From Chloroflexi bacterium RBG_13_51_18 (GTDB lineage: Bacteria > Chloroflexota > Dehalococcoidia > Dehalococcoidales > RBG-16-60-22), in the NCBI GenBank assembly GCA_001796495.1, contig MGMR01000003.1, forward strand, positions 1 through 6,860: 6,860 bases of DNA, read 5' to 3'. The position numbers were made by a program, and so were the translations under genes. Under the pieces are notes generated by a model. It did not search any database. It was not told the origin of the DNA and saw nothing but the letters and a program-made list of their open reading frames with translations. Positions 1 through 6,769 of the stretch are shown here, piece after piece; the first letter of the stretch is position 1, and every line of letters starts with the position of its first letter.

Positions 1-1
1 A

Positions 2-1480
2 GGTGATTCTCTAGAAGACCCCGCCACTATGGAAAATCACGCCACTCGCCCCGAGGTAAAGGATGCATTAGCCTCCGGCATTGGTGAGAGCACCCGTTAC
101 AGCACTACCCTGCAACAGCAGATGATGTACGTGGCCGTAACTATCAACAGTCAGGGGAAAAATCTGGGAATAGCTAGGGTAGCGCTCCCCTTAACGACCG
201 TTAATAGTTCCGTAAATCACGTGACACGGACAATTATTCTGGCCACCGTCATTATAACCGTAATGGCAATACTGGCAGCCTGGCTCATCGCCCGGACGAC
301 GACGCGACCTATCCGGCAGCTCACCAGGGCAGCACATGGGATTGCTGCCGGGCAACTGGGGCAACAAATAATCGTACCCACGAAAGACGAAGTCGGTCAG
401 CTTGCCCAGGCATTCAACGAGATGTCCTCCAACCTCAATACAACGGTAGAGACCATCTCTACAGAAAAGACCAAGCTTACCAATATTCTCGCCAGCATGG
501 CCGATGGCGTTATCATGACAGATGCCGATGGGAATGTTGTGCTGGCCAATCCGGCGGCAGGTAAACTCTTCGGTTTCAAAGAAGAAGATGCCGTCAACAA
601 ACCTATCATCGAGGTCGTCCGCGATCATGAGGTTGATGAGATATTAAAGAAATGTCTTAAGACCGGTGCAGAGCAAACCACCCAATTCGAGTCCAGCATT
701 GCCCGGCGGTATCTCCGGGCCATCACTGTCCCCGTCAACAAAGAAAAACGGTCGAACGGAGCGTTGCTTCTGGTGCAAGACCTTACGGAGTTGAGAAACC
801 TCCAAACGATGCGGCGGGACTTGGTGGGCAACATCTCCCACGAACTCCGCACGCCGATTGCCGGTATTAAAGCCATGACCGAAACTTTACAGGACGGTGC
901 CATCGACGATAAAGAAGCAGCGAGAGATTTTCTGGCAAGGATTGCAGGCGAGGTAGACCGACTTAGCCAGATAGTGGCGGAACTTACCCAGCTTTCCCGC
1001 ATCGAGACCGGCCAGGCTGAACTTAAAATGGAGCCGGTCAATCTTAATGCCATGATAGATGAGGTTCTGGTGGAAATGAGTCCGCTGGCGGAAAGACAGC
1101 ATGTAACCTTATCCAAAGAGCTATCTCCCAATCTGCCTCTTGTTCAAGCCGACAAAGATAGAATCCGCCAGACGATTATCAACCTGGCGCATAATGCCAT
1201 CAAGTTCAATAAACCCGCCGGGCAAGTAACCGTCGCTACTAATTACGATGACAAGTCGGTAACAGTCAGTGTCGCCGATACCGGCATCGGCATTTCAAAG
1301 GGTGACCTTTCTCATGTCTTTGAGCGCTTCTACAAAGTCGATAAAGCCCGCTCCGGCGGCGGCAGCGGGCTTGGGCTGGCGATAGCCAAGCACACTATCC
1401 AGGCTCACGGCGGCGAAATCCGTGTGCAAAGCGAAGAAGGCAAAGGGTCAACTTTCAGCTTCAGCCTCCCCTGCAAATAA
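2..1480 (+). CDS. phoR: Phosphate-regulon sensor histidine kinase, PhoR type (5' partial)
   Basis: Membrane sensor kinase that would autophosphorylate on histidine and pass the phosphate to a PhoP/PhoB response regulator when phosphate is scarce. The frame is open from base 2, and the residues before the Met codon at 29 (GDSLEDPAT) run straight into MENH, giving the DPATMENH signature of PhoR extracytoplasmic domains. That Met is therefore internal, and the true start and first membrane helix lie left of the window. Counting from Met 29: end of the sensor domain 1-65, membrane helix about 68-88, HAMP about 89-141, PAS about 148-256, HisKA with phospho-acceptor H271 in SHELRTP, and an ATPase domain with N box N385/N389, G1 box DTGIG (417-421), F box F431/F434 and G2 box GSGLGL (445-450). 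All catalytic motifs are intact. Adjacency to pst genes supports PhoR over other PAS-HAMP kinases. The response regulator gene is not in view; I infer it lies upstream. Confidence 0.93.
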   Translation, partial: GDSLEDPATMENHATRPEVKDALASGIGESTRYSTTLQQQMMYVAVTINSQGKNLGIARVALPLTTVNSSVNHVTRTIILATVIITVMAILAAWLIARTTTRPIRQLTRAAHGIAAGQLGQQIIVPTKDEVGQLAQAFNEMSSNLNTTVETISTEKTKLTNILASMADGVIMTDADGNVVLANPAAGKLFGFKEEDAVNKPIIEVVRDHEVDEILKKCLKTGAEQTTQFESSIARRYLRAITVPVNKEKRSNGALLLVQDLTELRNLQTMRRDLVGNISHELRTPIAGIKAMTETLQDGAIDDKEAARDFLARIAGEVDRLSQIVAELTQLSRIETGQAELKMEPVNLNAMIDEVLVEMSPLAERQHVTLSKELSPNLPLVQADKDRIRQTIINLAHNAIKFNKPAGQVTVATNYDDKSVTVSVADTGIGISKGDLSHVFERFYKVDKARSGGGSGLGLAIAKHTIQAHGGEIRVQSEEGKGSTFSFSLPCK

Positions 1481-1491
1481 TCCCTTAATAT

Positions 1492-1530
1492 TTAACACAA
1501 CCTTAACAGGGCCTTAATCCGTCTTTAAAC
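1492..1530 (+). promoter_or_regulatory. Pho box: four TTAA-type hexamers at 11-base period
   Basis: The hexamers TTAACA (1492-1497), TTAACA (1503-1508), TTAATC (1514-1519) and TTAAAC (1525-1530) start exactly 11 bases apart, with 5-base spacers of unrelated sequence. Tandem TT(A/C/T)A(A/C/T)A-like hexamers with about 5-base spacers are the known binding site of PhoP in Bacillus, and 11-base periodicity is also that of PhoB and cyanobacterial SphR boxes. The array lies wholly between the phoR stop and the arsC start and faces the pst genes. A further TTAAAC at 1539-1544 is out of phase (14 bases on). If transcription starts close to 1552, the array covers about -60 to -22, as expected for a PhoP-activated promoter that lacks a good -35. 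The binding protein is inferred. Confidence 0.8.
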
Positions 1531-1539
1531 TCCACCCCT

Positions 1540-1553
1540 TAAACTATTCTTAG
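1540..1553 (+). promoter_or_regulatory. Candidate -10 element and start of a leaderless transcript
   Basis: Two overlapping -10-like hexamers occur just before arsC: TAAACT (1540-1545) and TATTCT (1545-1550), each matching four of six consensus positions. The first would place the transcript start at about 1551-1554, on or next to the arsC ATG. No -35 consensus is visible at the matching distance; that position overlaps the Pho box repeats, which fits an activator-dependent promoter. The exact element is uncertain. Confidence 0.4.
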
Positions 1554-1982
1554 ATGGATAAGAAAAGAGTTCTCTTCGTATGTGTCCATAACTCCGGCCG
1601 CAGCCAGATGGCAGAAACTTTTTTCAACCACCTCGTCGGAAAGAAAGCATCAGCTTCTTCTGCCGGTACGCAGCCAGCCTCTAAAATTAATCCCACCGTC
1701 GTCCAGGTGATGCGTGAAGCCAGCCTGGACATCAGCCATCAAAAACCAAAGCTATTAACATTCAAGATGATGGAAAACACTAACCGAGTTATCACGATGG
1801 GCTGCGGCGTTGAGGATACCTGCCCCGCTGGCATTATCCCCATGGAAGACTGGGGGATAGAAGACCCGGAGGGAAAGCCGGTAGATGAGGTCAGGAAAAT
1901 CAGGGATATCATCAGAATAAAAGTGGCAACGCTGATTAAAGAACTAGACACGGAAGGTTCATTTAGAATTGAAAGGGGGTGA
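1554..1982 (+). CDS. arsC: Arsenate reductase, thioredoxin-type / LMW protein tyrosine phosphatase fold
   Basis: A 142-residue cytosolic protein whose family reduces arsenate to arsenite using a thiol relay. The anion-binding loop CVHNSGR (C10 to R16, a CX5R motif) is followed by SQMAE. A second cysteine pair lies at C84 and C90 (MGCGVEDTCP), and the general-acid aspartate is D104 in EDP. This pattern matches S. aureus pI258 ArsC (C10, C82, C89, D105), although the redox cysteines are six rather than seven residues apart. Position 15 is Gly where pI258 has a dispensable Cys. The Asp that helps bind K+ in pI258 ArsC (D65) seems absent. Length is normal. The start is fixed, because a TAG (1551-1553) lies directly before the ATG. 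No Shine-Dalgarno is present. It is first gene after the Pho box and 3 bases before mgsA. No arsenite exporter or ArsR is visible, so a role as a phosphate-regulated phosphatase cannot be excluded. Confidence 0.87.
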   Translation: MDKKRVLFVCVHNSGRSQMAETFFNHLVGKKASASSAGTQPASKINPTVVQVMREASLDISHQKPKLLTFKMMENTNRVITMGCGVEDTCPAGIIPMEDWGIEDPEGKPVDEVRKIRDIIRIKVATLIKELDTEGSFRIERG

Positions 1983-1985
1983 AAA

Positions 1986-2429
1986 ATGAAAAAGTTCACT
2001 CTTGCGCTTATTGCCCATGATGCCAAGAAAGAAGACATGGTACAACTGGTGAAAGCCCACAAGGAGGAGTTGGCCGAGGTTACCCTGGTAGCGACCAGAA
2101 GCACGGGGCAGCTCATCATGGGGAGGACGAGGCTACCGGTAACCCTCCTGCAAAGCGGCCCGCTGGGCGGCGACCAGCAAATCGGCGCGCTGGTTGCTAA
2201 CGGTGATGTGGATGCGGTTATCTTCCTGCGCGACCCGCTGACAGCCCATCCCCACGAACCGGATGTCTTCGCCCTGCTCAGAGTCTGCGATGCCCACGAT
2301 ATCCCGCTGGCGACAAACATCGCCACGGCGGAGGCAGTCCTGCACCTCCTCGCCGAGCACCCTGAGGCATTAAAAGGGCACCACCTCGCCGCTGAGTATC
2401 TTGAGGAGATAGCGGCAACACATAACTAA
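1986..2429 (+). CDS. mgsA: Methylglyoxal synthase
   Basis: A cytosolic lyase that converts dihydroxyacetone phosphate to methylglyoxal and inorganic phosphate, bypassing lower glycolysis. The 147 residues align well with E. coli MgsA after removal of its 8-residue longer N-terminus. AHD at 10-12 matches E. coli H19/D20. SGPLGGDQQ contains D63, equivalent to the catalytic base D71. RDPLTAHPHEPDV contains D83, H90 and D93, equivalent to D91, H98 and D101. The phosphate-binding TRSTGQL segment lies at 37-43. All active-site residues are present, so the protein should be active rather than a regulatory MGS-like domain. The ribosome binding site AAAGGGGG (1972-1979) overlaps the end of arsC, and only 3 bases separate the two genes, suggesting coupled translation. 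Placement in a pst operon is unusual; because the family is inhibited by phosphate, phosphate-starvation control makes physiological sense. Confidence 0.95.
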   Translation: MKKFTLALIAHDAKKEDMVQLVKAHKEELAEVTLVATRSTGQLIMGRTRLPVTLLQSGPLGGDQQIGALVANGDVDAVIFLRDPLTAHPHEPDVFALLRVCDAHDIPLATNIATAEAVLHLLAEHPEALKGHHLAAEYLEEIAATHN

Positions 2430-2453
2430 AAGAAGACAAAAGAAAAATATAAT

Positions 2454-2460
2454 AAGGAGA
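2454..2460 (+). promoter_or_regulatory. Ribosome binding site that fixes the TTG start of pstS
   Basis: AAGGAGA ends 5 bases before TTG at 2466, an ideal Shine-Dalgarno spacing. No ATG or GTG in this frame would keep the signal peptide, so this site decides the start. Confidence 0.85.
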
Positions 2461-2465
2461 AAAAA

Positions 2466-3383
2466 TTGTTCAAATCTGTTAAAAAATGGTTCCTACCCCT
2501 GGCGCTGGTACTGGTTATCGCCTTTACCTTTGCCGGCTGCAGCAACACCACGACAACCACGGCAGCCACACCCACCACCCCCGCACTCTCAGGCTCATTC
2601 AAAATCATTGGTTCTAACACCATCACGCCGCTAAGCTCGGTATGGGCGGAGAACTTCATGAAGGATAATCCCAAGGTCAGCATCGCCGTCAGCGGCCCCG
2701 GCTCAGGAGTCGGCATCGCCTCTCTGATTGACGGCACCACGGACATCTGCCAGGCATCCCGCGCGATTAAGAGCACGGAAATAACCCAGGCTAATGAAAA
2801 GGGCGTGAACCCTTACGAAATACAGGTCGCCACGGACGCGCTCTCCGTCGTCGTCAACCCGGCCAACCCGGTTTCGGAACTGACATTCGCCCAACTCTCG
2901 GCGATTTACACCAACCAGATAACCAACTGGAAAGAGGTCGGCGGTAACGACGCGCCGATAGTCGTCTTCTCCCGCGATAATAACTCCGGCACCTTTGCCT
3001 ACTTCCTGGAAGATGTGGTGCAGATGGCGGGGATGACAACCGCGGACAAGACGCTGCAATACGGCGGTAAAGTGATGATGTTCCCCTCGACCGAGCAAGG
3101 GGTATCCCAGGTAGCCAGCAACGCCAATGCCATCTTCTACGCGGGGCTGGGTTACCTGAGCGATACGGTGAAAACCATCGCCATAAAGAAAACAGCTAAC
3201 GACACGGCTGTCAAACCCAGCGTGGCGACGTCCCTGGACGGCACTTACCCCATATCCCGCCCGCTGTTCTACTACACCAACGGGGCGCCGACCGGCGTAA
3301 TCAAGGCTTACATAGATTACTGCCTCTCCGCGGAAGGACAACAGGAAGTACTTAACGCAGGTTTCGTACCGCTAGTAAAATAG
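2466..3383 (+). CDS. pstS: Phosphate ABC transporter substrate-binding lipoprotein
   Basis: The extracytoplasmic phosphate receptor of the Pst transporter, 305 residues. Translation starts at TTG; the next Met is only in the mature domain. The N-terminus has the basic residues K3, K6 and K7, a hydrophobic core (9-22) and lipobox FAGC with the lipidated Cys at 25, followed by a Thr-rich linker (28-38) that tethers the protein to the membrane. The binding domain begins near 43. Phosphate-contacting segments of the family are recognisable: IGSNTITPL (48-56), SGPGSGVG (76-83), D93 in TTDICQASR and SRDNNSGT (169-176), the last being the usual anion-binding loop at a helix N-terminus. ISRPLFYYTNG near the C-terminus is also typical of PstS. 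It lies 36 bases after mgsA and 17 before pstC. The lipid anchor indicates a bacterium in which PstS is not a free periplasmic protein. Confidence 0.96.
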   Translation: MFKSVKKWFLPLALVLVIAFTFAGCSNTTTTTAATPTTPALSGSFKIIGSNTITPLSSVWAENFMKDNPKVSIAVSGPGSGVGIASLIDGTTDICQASRAIKSTEITQANEKGVNPYEIQVATDALSVVVNPANPVSELTFAQLSAIYTNQITNWKEVGGNDAPIVVFSRDNNSGTFAYFLEDVVQMAGMTTADKTLQYGGKVMMFPSTEQGVSQVASNANAIFYAGLGYLSDTVKTIAIKKTANDTAVKPSVATSLDGTYPISRPLFYYTNGAPTGVIKAYIDYCLSAEGQQEVLNAGFVPLVK

Positions 3384-3400
3384 GAGTAAAATAAAAGGCA

Positions 3401-4339
3401 ATGTTGCAACAGGATATTGCCCAAGCCGCCGCTAAAGTCACGAATAAAGGACTGAGGCGGCGGCTGCGGTTGGGCGAACGAGTCATCGAGGGCTGGATAT
3501 TCCTGGCAGGTATGCTGGCTATTGTAGTCCTGCTGGGTATTATCTTTATATTACTTAAAGAGGGGTTGCCCATATTTGCCAATACCCCTCCCTGGGAATT
3601 TTTCTTCGGCACGCACTGGTACCCGGTCTCCGACCCGCCCACGTTCGGTATTGCGGCTTTCTTTGTCTCCACTTTGTGGGTTACTCTTATTTCTACGGCG
3701 GTAGCCGTGCCACTTGGTGTGGCCTGCGCCGCCTATTTATCGGAGGTGGCGCCCTCAAAAGTCAGCGAAACGATTAAACCGATTATTGAAATACTGGCCG
3801 GTATACCATCAGTAATGATGGGGTTTATAGGGTTGGCGCTGCTGTCGCCCTTTGTCCAGAGTCTGTTCCACCTTAACACCGGGCTTTGCGGCCTGACCGC
3901 CGCCATCATGCTTTCGATGATGAGCCTGCCCATTATCGTCAGCGTCTCCGAGGACGCCATGCACGCCGTTCCCAAAGAGTTTAAGGAAGCATCTTATGCG
4001 CTGGGCGCGACGAAGTGGGAGACGATATGGCACGTCTGTATCCCCTCCGCCCTTTCGGGAATAACCGCCGCCATTATGCTGGGAGTCGGCAGGGCTATCG
4101 GTGAGACGATGACCGTATTGATGGTTGCCGGTGGCGCCCTGGCCGTGCCGGCCTCGCCCACCGACCCTATGACCACGATGACATCAGCGATTGCCTCCGG
4201 TATCGGTAACGCCGTCCGCGGCGGCCTGCAATATCAGGCCCTGTTCGCCGTTGGACTTATATTATTTATTCTCACGTTAGCCGTAAACATCATCGCCGAA
4301 AGGGTTCTGGAAAGGCAGAAAAGGAAATTCGCAAGGTAG
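3401..4339 (+). CDS. pstC: Phosphate ABC transporter permease PstC
   Basis: One of the two membrane subunits forming the phosphate channel, 312 residues. About six membrane helices can be seen, near 31-52, 84-106, 127-150, 160-182, 217-243 and 277-299. A typical PstC extracytoplasmic loop containing PPWEFFFGTHWYPVSDPPTFG lies after helix 1 (about 63-83, start of loop at 53). The ABC-docking EAA loop is at 196-219 (EASYALGATKW, then IPSALSG), followed by GRAIGET (230-236), a family hallmark. The start is slightly uncertain: AAAAGG (3393-3398) is only 2 bases from ATG 3401 but 5 bases from TTG 3404, while AGGAG (3382-3386), overlapping the pstS stop, is 14 bases away. An in-frame TAA at 3392 excludes earlier starts, so the alternatives differ by one residue. 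It pairs with PstA, encoded 7 bases downstream. Confidence 0.95.
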   Translation: MLQQDIAQAAAKVTNKGLRRRLRLGERVIEGWIFLAGMLAIVVLLGIIFILLKEGLPIFANTPPWEFFFGTHWYPVSDPPTFGIAAFFVSTLWVTLISTAVAVPLGVACAAYLSEVAPSKVSETIKPIIEILAGIPSVMMGFIGLALLSPFVQSLFHLNTGLCGLTAAIMLSMMSLPIIVSVSEDAMHAVPKEFKEASYALGATKWETIWHVCIPSALSGITAAIMLGVGRAIGETMTVLMVAGGALAVPASPTDPMTTMTSAIASGIGNAVRGGLQYQALFAVGLILFILTLAVNIIAERVLERQKRKFAR

Positions 4340-4346
4340 TTCACAA

Positions 4347-5204
4347 ATGACAAGGACAGTTTTAAACTCGCGTAAAATAACCCAGCGTACCGCTTTTACT
4401 TTCCTGGGGCTGGCTACGGTGATTACCGTGACGCCCGTGCTGTTTATTATCATCTACACCATCACTAAAGGTGCCGGCGCTATAACGTGGGATTTCCTGA
4501 TCCAGTTCCCGTCGCAGGCGGGCCGGGAAGGCGGCATTTTACCAGCTATTATCGGCACTTTTTATCTTATGATTGGTACTCTTGTTTTTGCCTTACCCAT
4601 CGGGGTGCTGGCGGGCATTTACCTCACGGAATACGCCCGGGACAACTGGCTGACCCGGCTCATCAACCTGGCCATCGTTAACCTGGCGGGCGTGCCCAGC
4701 ATCGTTTTCGGACTTTTCGGGTTGAGCGTGTTTGTGCTGACTTTTCACTTCGGACTATCCTTACTAGCCGCCAGCCTGACTTTAGCCGCCCAGGCGCTGG
4801 CGATGGTGATTACCACATCGAGAGAGGCGATACTGGCCGTGCCGAGGGAATTCCGGGAGGGTAGCCTCGCCATCGGCGTGACCAAATGGCAAACGGTTAG
4901 ACATATAGTTTTACCCCAAGCCATGCCCGGCATCATTACCGGGGCTGTTCTGGCGATAAGCCGTGCCGCCGGGGAAACAGCGCCAATACTGGTAGTGGGA
5001 GCCGCTTTCCTCCTGCCGAAGCTGCCTCAGTCGCCACTCGACCAATTTATGGCACTGCCATACTACCTTTACACGGTAGCCACCCAGGTCCCCAATATGC
5101 CCGAAGGAACGATATGGGGCATTGCCCTGGTGCTGCTTATCGTGGTGCTTTCCTTCGATGTGCTGGCGGCGGCCATCAGGATTAAAACGAGACAGAGGAA
5201 ATAA
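4347..5204 (+). CDS. pstA: Phosphate ABC transporter permease PstA
   Basis: The second membrane subunit of the phosphate channel, 285 residues, normal for the family. Hydrophobic segments lie near 18-39, 68-92, 104-132, 136-155, 197-221 and 256-276. QAGREGGILPAIIGT (57-71) after helix 1 is characteristic of PstA. The EAA loop runs about 170-195 (REGSLAIGVTKW, then LPQAMPG) and is followed by ISRAAGETAP (204-213), the PstA counterpart of GRAIGET in PstC. The ribosome binding site is weak (AAGG at 4333-4336, inside the end of pstC), and the gene begins 7 bases after pstC, so translation is probably coupled. pstB follows after 2 bases. Confidence 0.95.
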   Translation: MTRTVLNSRKITQRTAFTFLGLATVITVTPVLFIIIYTITKGAGAITWDFLIQFPSQAGREGGILPAIIGTFYLMIGTLVFALPIGVLAGIYLTEYARDNWLTRLINLAIVNLAGVPSIVFGLFGLSVFVLTFHFGLSLLAASLTLAAQALAMVITTSREAILAVPREFREGSLAIGVTKWQTVRHIVLPQAMPGIITGAVLAISRAAGETAPILVVGAAFLLPKLPQSPLDQFMALPYYLYTVATQVPNMPEGTIWGIALVLLIVVLSFDVLAAAIRIKTRQRK

Positions 5205-5206
5205 AT

Positions 5207-6028
5207 ATGAATATTAAACTTAATGTGCCGGATATATCTGCCAGGCCCACGGATAAATGCGTCACCAAGCTCAAAGCGGAGAGGGTCAACCTGTATTATG
5301 GCTCTTTCCAGTGTTTGAGGAATATCACGCTGGACATACCGTCGTGTTCCATAACCGCTATCATCGGGCCGTCGGGCTGCGGAAAGTCCTCTCTGCTGCG
5401 TCTCTTCAACCGCATGAATGACCTTATCCATGGGGTGAGGGTGGAGGGCAACGTGGAACTGGACGGCACCCCTATCTATGATCCCAAGATTGATGTCGCC
5501 GAGCTCAGGAAAAGGGTGGGCATGGTTTTCCAGAAACCCAACCCCTTCCCCATGTCCGTCTTTGAGAACGTGGCTTACGGCCCGAAAAGGCACGGCATAA
5601 AGAGTCGCGGCGAACTTGAAGAAATAGTCGAAAAAAGTCTGCGCCATGCCGCCCTTTGGGACGAGGTTAAAGACAAACTGAGTCAGTCCGGACTATCAAT
5701 TTCCGGGGGACAGCAGCAGCGACTCTGCATCGCCAGGGTACTTGCGGTGGAGCCGGAGGTCATCCTTATGGATGAGCCGTGCAGCGCCCTCGACCCGGTG
5801 GCCACTCTTAAAATTGAGGACTTGATGCGGAGCCTGGCTGAGGACTACACTATTATCATCGTCACCCACAACATGCAGCAGGCGGCCAGAGTATCTGATA
5901 CAGCAGCGTTCATGATGATGGAGCCGGACCGGGCCGGAGTACTTGTTGAATACGGCCCGACGGCGCAGCTTTTTACCAATCCTAAAGATAAACGCACCGA
6001 GGACTACATCACCGGGCGCTTCGGATAA
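5207..6028 (+). CDS. pstB: Phosphate ABC transporter ATP-binding protein PstB
   Basis: The cytoplasmic ATPase that powers phosphate import and takes part in PhoR signalling, 273 residues. All nucleotide-binding elements are present: Walker A GPSGCGKSS (54-62), Q loop Q109 in VFQKPNPFPMS, signature SISGGQQQR (164-172), Walker B VILMDEP (185-191), D loop SALD (193-196) and switch histidine H221. The PNPFPMS segment after the Q loop, CSALDP and THNMQQAARVSD are characteristic of PstB rather than other ABC importers. An N-terminal extension of about 20 residues precedes the core, as in many PstB proteins. AGAGGAA (5194-5200), 6 bases before the ATG and inside the end of pstA, serves as ribosome binding site. 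The C-terminal RTEDYITGRFG ending is the usual one, so the gene is complete. Confidence 0.97.
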   Translation: MNIKLNVPDISARPTDKCVTKLKAERVNLYYGSFQCLRNITLDIPSCSITAIIGPSGCGKSSLLRLFNRMNDLIHGVRVEGNVELDGTPIYDPKIDVAELRKRVGMVFQKPNPFPMSVFENVAYGPKRHGIKSRGELEEIVEKSLRHAALWDEVKDKLSQSGLSISGGQQQRLCIARVLAVEPEVILMDEPCSALDPVATLKIEDLMRSLAEDYTIIIVTHNMQQAARVSDTAAFMMMEPDRAGVLVEYGPTAQLFTNPKDKRTEDYITGRFG

Positions 6029-6045
6029 TGTTCTAGGAGGTTAGC

Positions 6046-6714
6046 ATGGAAACAAGGACAGCTTTTCATAAGAGACTGAGAGAAATCCAGGACGATATCC
6101 TGGTGATGGGTAGTATGGTAAGTAAAGCTATACTGCGTTCCATTGAAGCGCTTAAGAACCGAGACCTGGATTTAGCCTATCAGATAGTTGCGGATGATAA
6201 GAAGATAAATCAAAAAAGGTTTGAAATCGAGGAGAAATGCATCGAGCTTATCGCCACTCAACAGCCTATGGCCAGTGACCTGCGTATCATTTTGGCTGTG
6301 CTCAATATAATATCCGAAGTTGAGCGAATTGGTGACTATGCCGAAGGAATAGCCAAGATTGCGATCATGATTGGAGACGAGCCGCCATTAAAGCCGCTGA
6401 TTGATATTCCACGCATGGCAGAACAGACCGTGGATATGCTGCGCCGCAGTCTGGACGCCTTTGTCAGCCGCGATGCCGAAGCCGCTAAGAAAATCAGCGC
6501 CGAAGATGATACGGTTGACCAGCTATACGACCAGGTCTTCCGAGAACTGTTGACATTCATGGTGGAAGACCCGAAGACGATTACAAGGGCCACCCGCCTT
6601 ATCTGGGTAGCTCACAACCTGGAGCGCAGCGCCGACCGGGTTACTAACATCTGCGAGCGGGTAGTCTTCGTAGTCACCGGCAAGATGGAGGAAATAGGGG
6701 CTTCGAAGTATTAG
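6046..6714 (+). CDS. phoU: Phosphate-signalling complex protein PhoU
   Basis: A cytoplasmic all-helical regulator that, with PstSCAB, keeps PhoR in its inhibitory state when phosphate is plentiful. The 222 residues contain two PhoU repeats forming three-helix bundles. The first metal-binding motif is EVERIGDYAEGIA (91-103) with E93, R94 and D97; the second is NLERSADRVTNICE (191-204) with E193, R194 and D197. QPMASDLR (73-80) in the first repeat is also typical. A strong ribosome binding site, AGGAGG (6035-6040), lies 5 bases before the ATG, better than those of pstC and pstA, which could allow PhoU to be made in higher amount than the permeases. It lies 17 bases after pstB and is the last recognisable gene of the operon. 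Confidence 0.96.
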   Translation: METRTAFHKRLREIQDDILVMGSMVSKAILRSIEALKNRDLDLAYQIVADDKKINQKRFEIEEKCIELIATQQPMASDLRIILAVLNIISEVERIGDYAEGIAKIAIMIGDEPPLKPLIDIPRMAEQTVDMLRRSLDAFVSRDAEAAKKISAEDDTVDQLYDQVFRELLTFMVEDPKTITRATRLIWVAHNLERSADRVTNICERVVFVVTGKMEEIGASKY

Positions 6715-6724
6715 AAGCAGCTAA

Positions 6725-6769
6725 AAATCAAGGCGTATTTCACAAACACTCATATTGTGACTTTGATTT
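6725..6769 (+). other. Interrupted stem-loop downstream of phoU
   Basis: AAATCAAGG (6725-6733) can pair with CTTTGATTT (6761-6769) over nine positions, one of them G-U. Inside it, CACAA (6741-6745) pairs with TTGTG (6755-6759) around a 9-base loop, with a 7-versus-1 internal loop between the stems. It begins 10 bases after the phoU stop. No run of T follows and the outer stem is A+T-rich, so it is a poor intrinsic terminator; it may instead protect the 3' end of the operon mRNA or be fortuitous. Confidence 0.4.

Noticed and set aside
1739..2326. Long open frame on the minus strand across arsC and mgsA
   Set aside because: It lies antisense to two genes with intact family motifs, has no recognisable domain, and is rich in Ser/Ala/Leu as expected from an antisense shadow.
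2448..2453. Perfect TATAAT hexamer upstream of pstS, suggesting an internal promoter
   Set aside because: A transcript from it would start near 2460 and lose the AAGGAGA ribosome binding site (2454-2460). The base run at the -35 position (2425-2430) does not resemble TTGACA. The A-rich 36-base gap makes such a match likely by chance.
2545..2582. Repetitive ACC/ACG/ACA triplets early in pstS, as a possible tandem repeat
   Set aside because: It encodes the Thr-rich flexible linker after the lipidated cysteine, common in lipoproteins, and is not a perfect repeat.
2703..3341. Long open frame on the minus strand within pstS
   Set aside because: Its Arg/Gly/Val-rich composition and complete overlap with a clear pstS mark it as an antisense shadow.
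6725..6769. Stem-loop after phoU as an intrinsic terminator
   Set aside because: The outer stem is A+T-rich, the stems are interrupted, and no T tract follows, so I list it only as a structure of unknown role.
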